This document shows, piece after piece, positions 60,870 to 64,000 of a DNA stretch of 64,000 bases (within the stretch, counting starts at the first letter, position 1; every line of letters starts with the position of its first letter). The notes beneath the pieces were generated by a model that worked only from the letters and a program-made list of their open reading frames with translations, ran no database searches and was not told the origin of the DNA. The DNA is from Eubacterium maltosivorans (GTDB lineage Bacteria; Bacillota; Clostridia; Eubacteriales; Eubacteriaceae): positions 3,894,349 through 3,958,348 of the forward strand of contig NZ_CP029487.1 of the NCBI RefSeq assembly GCF_002441855.2, given 5' to 3'. The position numbers were made by a program, and so were the translations under genes.

Positions 60870-61523
60870 ATGGGATGCTATAGAGGAATACCTGTACGCC
60901 TAGATCGGGAAAAGCTGTTTGAACAAATGCATATTCGCAGGGATCTCTGGAATTTTAATGAGTATGAAAAGGCATATGATGAGCTTTCAGAAGAGCTGCC
61001 GAGGCTTATCGAGACGCGTGGAATTTATAAGCTTGTTTCTAATGAAATAGGGACGCTGATCCATAAAGACCTTGCAGGCCTCAGCCATCTGGTATGCAGC
61101 ATGGTTACGCTTGGGCCAGGGATCAGTGAACGCTGCACCGCTTATTTTATGGAAAAGGATTATCTGAAGGGGTTGATGATTGACAGCATCGCCGACCAGG
61201 TTCTATTTGATCTGTCAAATGATTTTTATCAGATTATCAGAGAAGATGTCTGTACACGCAGAGGATTTGGACTGACGGTCCGTTTTGCTCCAGATGATCA
61301 GCTGATCCCGATCCATTTTCAGAAGGAAATTTTAGAGATTGTGGATGGACGGCGTCAGCTGGCGGTGGATATTACAGAGGGTTATATGTACAATCCCATA
61401 AAGACCCTGGGATATGTATACGGCGCTGACCATGAAATTTGTACGGCTGAGGTGGATCACGACTGCCGCCTTTGTTCAAATACTGGCTGTGAGTTTCGAA
61501 AAACAGAAAGGCCATCGGCATAA
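60870..61523 (+). CDS. Stand-alone MetH activation-domain-like protein
   Basis: A 217-residue paralogue of the protein at 46809. Blocks: SMVTLGPGISERCTAYFMEKDYLKGLMIDSIADQVL, RFAPDDQLIPIHFQKEIL, ITEGYMYNPIKTLGYVYGAD, and a C-terminal CRLCSNTGCEF. GAGAGGA precedes the ATG. The C-x2-C-x4-C tail is kept in both copies, so it is likely functional, perhaps binding metal. It is followed by a GTATACG hairpin and a terminator, just like the other copy. Confidence 0.82.
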   Translation: MGCYRGIPVRLDREKLFEQMHIRRDLWNFNEYEKAYDELSEELPRLIETRGIYKLVSNEIGTLIHKDLAGLSHLVCSMVTLGPGISERCTAYFMEKDYLKGLMIDSIADQVLFDLSNDFYQIIREDVCTRRGFGLTVRFAPDDQLIPIHFQKEILEIVDGRRQLAVDITEGYMYNPIKTLGYVYGADHEICTAEVDHDCRLCSNTGCEFRKTERPSA

Positions 61524-61526
61524 TTC

Positions 61527-61551
61527 GGTATACGCCAAAACGACGTATACC
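61527..61551. repeat. GTATACG-type palindrome
   Basis: GGTATACG (61527-61534) and CGTATACC (61544-61551). A fourth member of the hairpin family, after the second MetH-activation-like gene. Confidence 0.7.
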
Positions 61552-61564
61552 TCTAAAAACACTT

Positions 61565-61590
61565 AAAAAGCCCATTATTTGGGCTTTTTT
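61565..61590 (+). terminator. Terminator after the second MetH-activation-like gene
   Basis: AAAAGCCCA pairs with TGGGCTTTT, then T. Confidence 0.88.
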
Positions 61591-61763
61591 TGTTTTTAGT
61601 AAAGATTCACAGAATATTGGGATAGACGATTTTATCAAAAATCTACCTAAATAAAGTAATAATTTACAATTCATTTTCTGAAAAAGGTTATATAATTGAA
61701 TAAAACATTTAGTGTACTTAATCTAATAAATGTTCTAATCTGACAGAGGAGTAAGTGATCGAT

Positions 61764-62843
61764 ATGACAAAGCTAATGGTAATTGGTGGATTTTTAGGCG
61801 CCGGAAAGACAACGGCAATGATTGAAGTGGCTAAAACACTTAAAACACTTGGTAATACAGTCGGTCTTATTACAAATGATCAGACCGATTATCTGGTGGA
61901 TACTCAGTATGTTGAGAATCACGATCTGGAGGTCACAGAGCTGACAGGAAGCTGCTTCTGCTGTAACTATCCAGGCTTCGCAGAGCGCGTGGATGAGATG
62001 CGCCAGGAGGATTTTATTCTGGCAGAGCCAGTTGGGAGCTGCACAGACCTGGTTTCAACGATCATGAAACCCTCTAAAGAGGGAAAAGCCGGCGAACTTT
62101 ATGTCCTGCCCCTTTCTGTTTTGGTGGAACCCGGACGCCTGAAGGATTTTATGGAAAATAATACCGAAGCCTTCTCAGAAGGTGTGTATTACATTATGGA
62201 TAAGCAGATGGAGGAAGCCGATTTTATTGTTTTAAACAAAGTCGACACACTCGACGATGGCGACAAAGAAAAACTGGTCGGCTATTTAAATGAAAAATAC
62301 CCGGCGAGCCGAGTAATGGAAATTTCTGCGCGAGAAGGCAAGGGTGTTGAAACCTGGCTCTTGGCAGTCCTGTCAGCGGATATTGCCGCTTCAAACGCAA
62401 AAAAAATGGAGGTTGTCTATGAGACCTACGGCAACGCAGAGGCCGAAATGGGCTGGCTGAATGCCAAGGCTGAAATAAATGCCAAAGACACCGTAAATGG
62501 CGATGCTCTGATGAGCGCGCTCGGCGAGGCTCTGAAAGAAGCTGTAGCGAAGGAAGGCGGCGAAATCGGCCACCTTAAACTTTATTTAGATACGGACAAG
62601 GGAGCATCAAAGCTGAGCTGTGTGGGTGTCCGGCAGCCGGTGGAACTGGACCAGACCCTGGGGCAGGAAATGAAAAAAGGGCAGCTGACCATTAATCTGA
62701 GAGCAGCTGTCGATCCTGTACTGCTTGAAAAATATACCCATGAAAAGGTGAATGCGCTGGGTGAAAGCCTTGGGTTCAACGCTGAGAATCTTGTTATCGA
62801 GGCGTTTCGCCCAGGATTCCCGAATCCCACTTACCGGATGTAA
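61764..62843 (+). CDS. COG0523 (CobW/YciC-like) GTPase
   Basis: A 359-residue G3E GTPase. ATG 61764 is used; GTG 61755 is possible but only three bases from AGGAG. Walker A is IGGFLGAGKTT near the start, the metal site is TGSCFCC (CxCC), Walker B-like DFILAEPVGSC, and the guanine motif is LNKVD. COG0523 proteins deliver metal ions (Co, Zn, Fe, Ni) to enzymes or B12 synthesis. The C-terminal part is longer and not like CobW_C. It lies directly upstream of the UroD-type methyltransferase and may aid cobalt or zinc loading of the methyl transfer system. A likely -10 is TATAAT at 61691. Confidence 0.85.
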   Translation: MTKLMVIGGFLGAGKTTAMIEVAKTLKTLGNTVGLITNDQTDYLVDTQYVENHDLEVTELTGSCFCCNYPGFAERVDEMRQEDFILAEPVGSCTDLVSTIMKPSKEGKAGELYVLPLSVLVEPGRLKDFMENNTEAFSEGVYYIMDKQMEEADFIVLNKVDTLDDGDKEKLVGYLNEKYPASRVMEISAREGKGVETWLLAVLSADIAASNAKKMEVVYETYGNAEAEMGWLNAKAEINAKDTVNGDALMSALGEALKEAVAKEGGEIGHLKLYLDTDKGASKLSCVGVRQPVELDQTLGQEMKKGQLTINLRAAVDPVLLEKYTHEKVNALGESLGFNAENLVIEAFRPGFPNPTYRM

Positions 62844-63041
62844 AGCCTTTACAAAAAAACAAGGAAAATTTACCAAAAAAACAGGCTGATTTCGTATACA
62901 TATGCGGCTTCAGTCTCTTTTTCGTGGAGATTTTTCCAAAAATACCAAGGCACCTACAATCATTTTTTTCTTCTAAGCGATATACTTAACACAAGCTAAA
63001 ACAAATGAACCACTGTGAATAAAACAATTTTGGAGGAAAAA

Positions 63042-64000
63042 ATGGGTAAAGAACTTTTATTAAAAACATTGAGACATGAACAGACAGACGGTGTGCCGTT
63101 CGTGCCGTTCAGCGGTGTGCACGCAGGTTCCTTAAAAGGCTATACAGCCAGAGAAGTGCTGACGGACGGCGATAAGTTATATGAATCATTGATGGAGGTT
63201 CATAAATTATACACACCAGATGGTATGCCGGTCATTTTCGATTTACAGATCGAAGCTGAAATTTTAGGCTGCGAGCTGCTCTGGGCAGAAGATAATCCGC
63301 CTTCTGTCATGAGCCATCCCTTTGCAGGTGATCCTAAAGTGCCGTGCAAATGCAAAATTCCAAAGAAAACCGACGGACGTATTCCAATGGTTCTGGATGT
63401 TATGCGCCGTGTAAAGGAATCTGTAGGCGACGATACCGCTTTATATGGCCTGATCTGTGGCCCGGTTACCCTGGCTTCACATATCCGTGGCAGCGAATTC
63501 TTTATGGATATTATCATGTATCCAGATTATGTTAAAGAGCTGGTCGCTTTCTGCACAGAAGTCTGTAACGCCATGACGGATTATTATGTAGAGGCAGGAA
63601 TGGATGTCATTGCTCTGGTCGACCCGATTATCAGCCAGATTTCACCAAAATCCATTGAGGATCTGTTTATGGATCAGTTCAAAGCTGCTTTTGACTATAT
63701 CCGCAGTAAGGGCGCTCTCGGCTGCTTCTTTGTCTGCGGCGATGCGACTATTCAGATGGATGTTATGTGCCGGACATATCCAGACGGCGTTTCTATCGAT
63801 GAAAATGTTAATATTTATGAAGCCAAGAAAGTTACAGACCAGTACAATATTACAATCGGCGGGAATATCCCTCTGACAACAACTATGCTTTTCGGGACAC
63901 AGCAGGACAATATGAAATATGTTGTCGATATGTTAGACAACATCGACCATCATAACCTGATCGTGAGCCCTGGTTGCGATATGCCATACAATGTGCCTAT
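63042..64000 (+). CDS. UroD-family methylcorrinoid methyltransferase (MtbA/MtaA/MtqA-like), partial
   Basis: The first 319 codons of a frame that runs off the window. GGAGG lies five bases before the ATG. The start KELLLKTLRHEQTDGVPFVPFSGVHAG and the later GPVTLASHIRG, EAGMDVIALVDPIISQISPK, ITIGGNIPLTTTMLFGT and IVSPGCDMPYNVP are typical. Such enzymes move methyl from methyl-Co(III) protein to tetrahydrofolate or coenzyme M; in an acetogen, tetrahydrofolate. Zinc ligands in MtaA/MtbA come from H-x-C and a later Cys. Here the first motif reads F-V-Cys232 and the later one is PGCD with Cys312, so the His ligand is absent. No sigma54 promoter is visible. Confidence 0.88.
   Translation, partial: MGKELLLKTLRHEQTDGVPFVPFSGVHAGSLKGYTAREVLTDGDKLYESLMEVHKLYTPDGMPVIFDLQIEAEILGCELLWAEDNPPSVMSHPFAGDPKVPCKCKIPKKTDGRIPMVLDVMRRVKESVGDDTALYGLICGPVTLASHIRGSEFFMDIIMYPDYVKELVAFCTEVCNAMTDYYVEAGMDVIALVDPIISQISPKSIEDLFMDQFKAAFDYIRSKGALGCFFVCGDATIQMDVMCRTYPDGVSIDENVNIYEAKKVTDQYNITIGGNIPLTTTMLFGTQQDNMKYVVDMLDNIDHHNLIVSPGCDMPYNVP

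Noticed and set aside
62947-62962. A possible sigma54 promoter before the UroD-type gene (AAGGCACC...)
   Set aside because: The -12 GC dinucleotide is missing at the right distance.
1-64000. CRISPR arrays, rRNA, tRNA, intact insertion sequences or prophage
   Set aside because: I saw no regularly spaced repeats, no tRNA-like cloverleaf ends and no transposase, integrase or phage structural genes.

Overview
The window looks like a chromosomal segment of a Gram-positive anaerobic acetogen of the Eubacterium limosum / E. callanderi type. The reasons are AGGAGG-type ribosome binding sites, a sortase-assembled pilus, intermediate GC content, and above all a dense island of pyrrolysine-free MttB-superfamily methyltransferases with corrinoid proteins, BCCT carriers and sigma54 regulators, as known in E. 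limosum. This assignment is inferred from gene content only. I saw no rRNA, tRNA, CRISPR array or intact insertion sequence.

Bases 1-21200 hold ordinary chromosomal genes. These are a DUF2922 protein, DMT transporter, M15-type peptidase, ModE-like regulator, large hybrid histidine kinase, diacylglycerol glycosyltransferase, SpoIIE-type phosphatase, wall-anchored subtilase with Kelch-like repeats, radical SAM protein, small alarmone synthetase, Uma2 protein, Sel1-repeat protein, and a four-gene operon with an MprF-like lipid aminoacyltransferase and two alpha/beta hydrolases. A chimeric gene remnant at 2247-2681 joins a corrinoid-protein scrap to a membrane tail. A MITE-like repeat lies at 15081-15208. 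Bases 21463-26519 are a pilus operon: tip adhesin, LPKTG major pilin, class C sortase.

Bases 26572-64000 are the methyltransferase island. It has five MttB-family proteins (28138, 29581, 37742, 50437, 54352), two corrinoid proteins (42629, 52051), three BCCT transporters (32537, 36078, 55905), three sigma54 enhancer-binding regulators (26572, 34296, 57673), one PocR/AraC regulator (48871), two Asp/Glu-racemase-like proteins, a split aconitase-X pair, an ornithine-cyclodeaminase-family reductase, a PanB-like enzyme with an opine/ketopantoate-type dehydrogenase, two EamA exporters, two stand-alone MetH-activation-domain proteins, a COG0523 GTPase, and the start of a UroD-family methyltransferase (63042) that should pass methyl groups from a corrinoid protein to tetrahydrofolate.

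Six good matches to the sigma54 consensus TGGCACG-N4-TTGCA precede operons here, one of them with a variant -24 element and one with a looser fit in front of a regulator gene. The picture is of several substrate-inducible modules: a BCCT carrier imports a quaternary amine, an MttB-type enzyme moves a methyl to a corrinoid protein, and the UroD-type enzyme feeds it to the folate branch of the Wood-Ljungdahl pathway. The AcnX, racemase, OCD and PanB/dehydrogenase genes are not needed for simple demethylation and suggest further processing of the carbon skeleton or of stereoisomers. That is the most likely undescribed part of the window.
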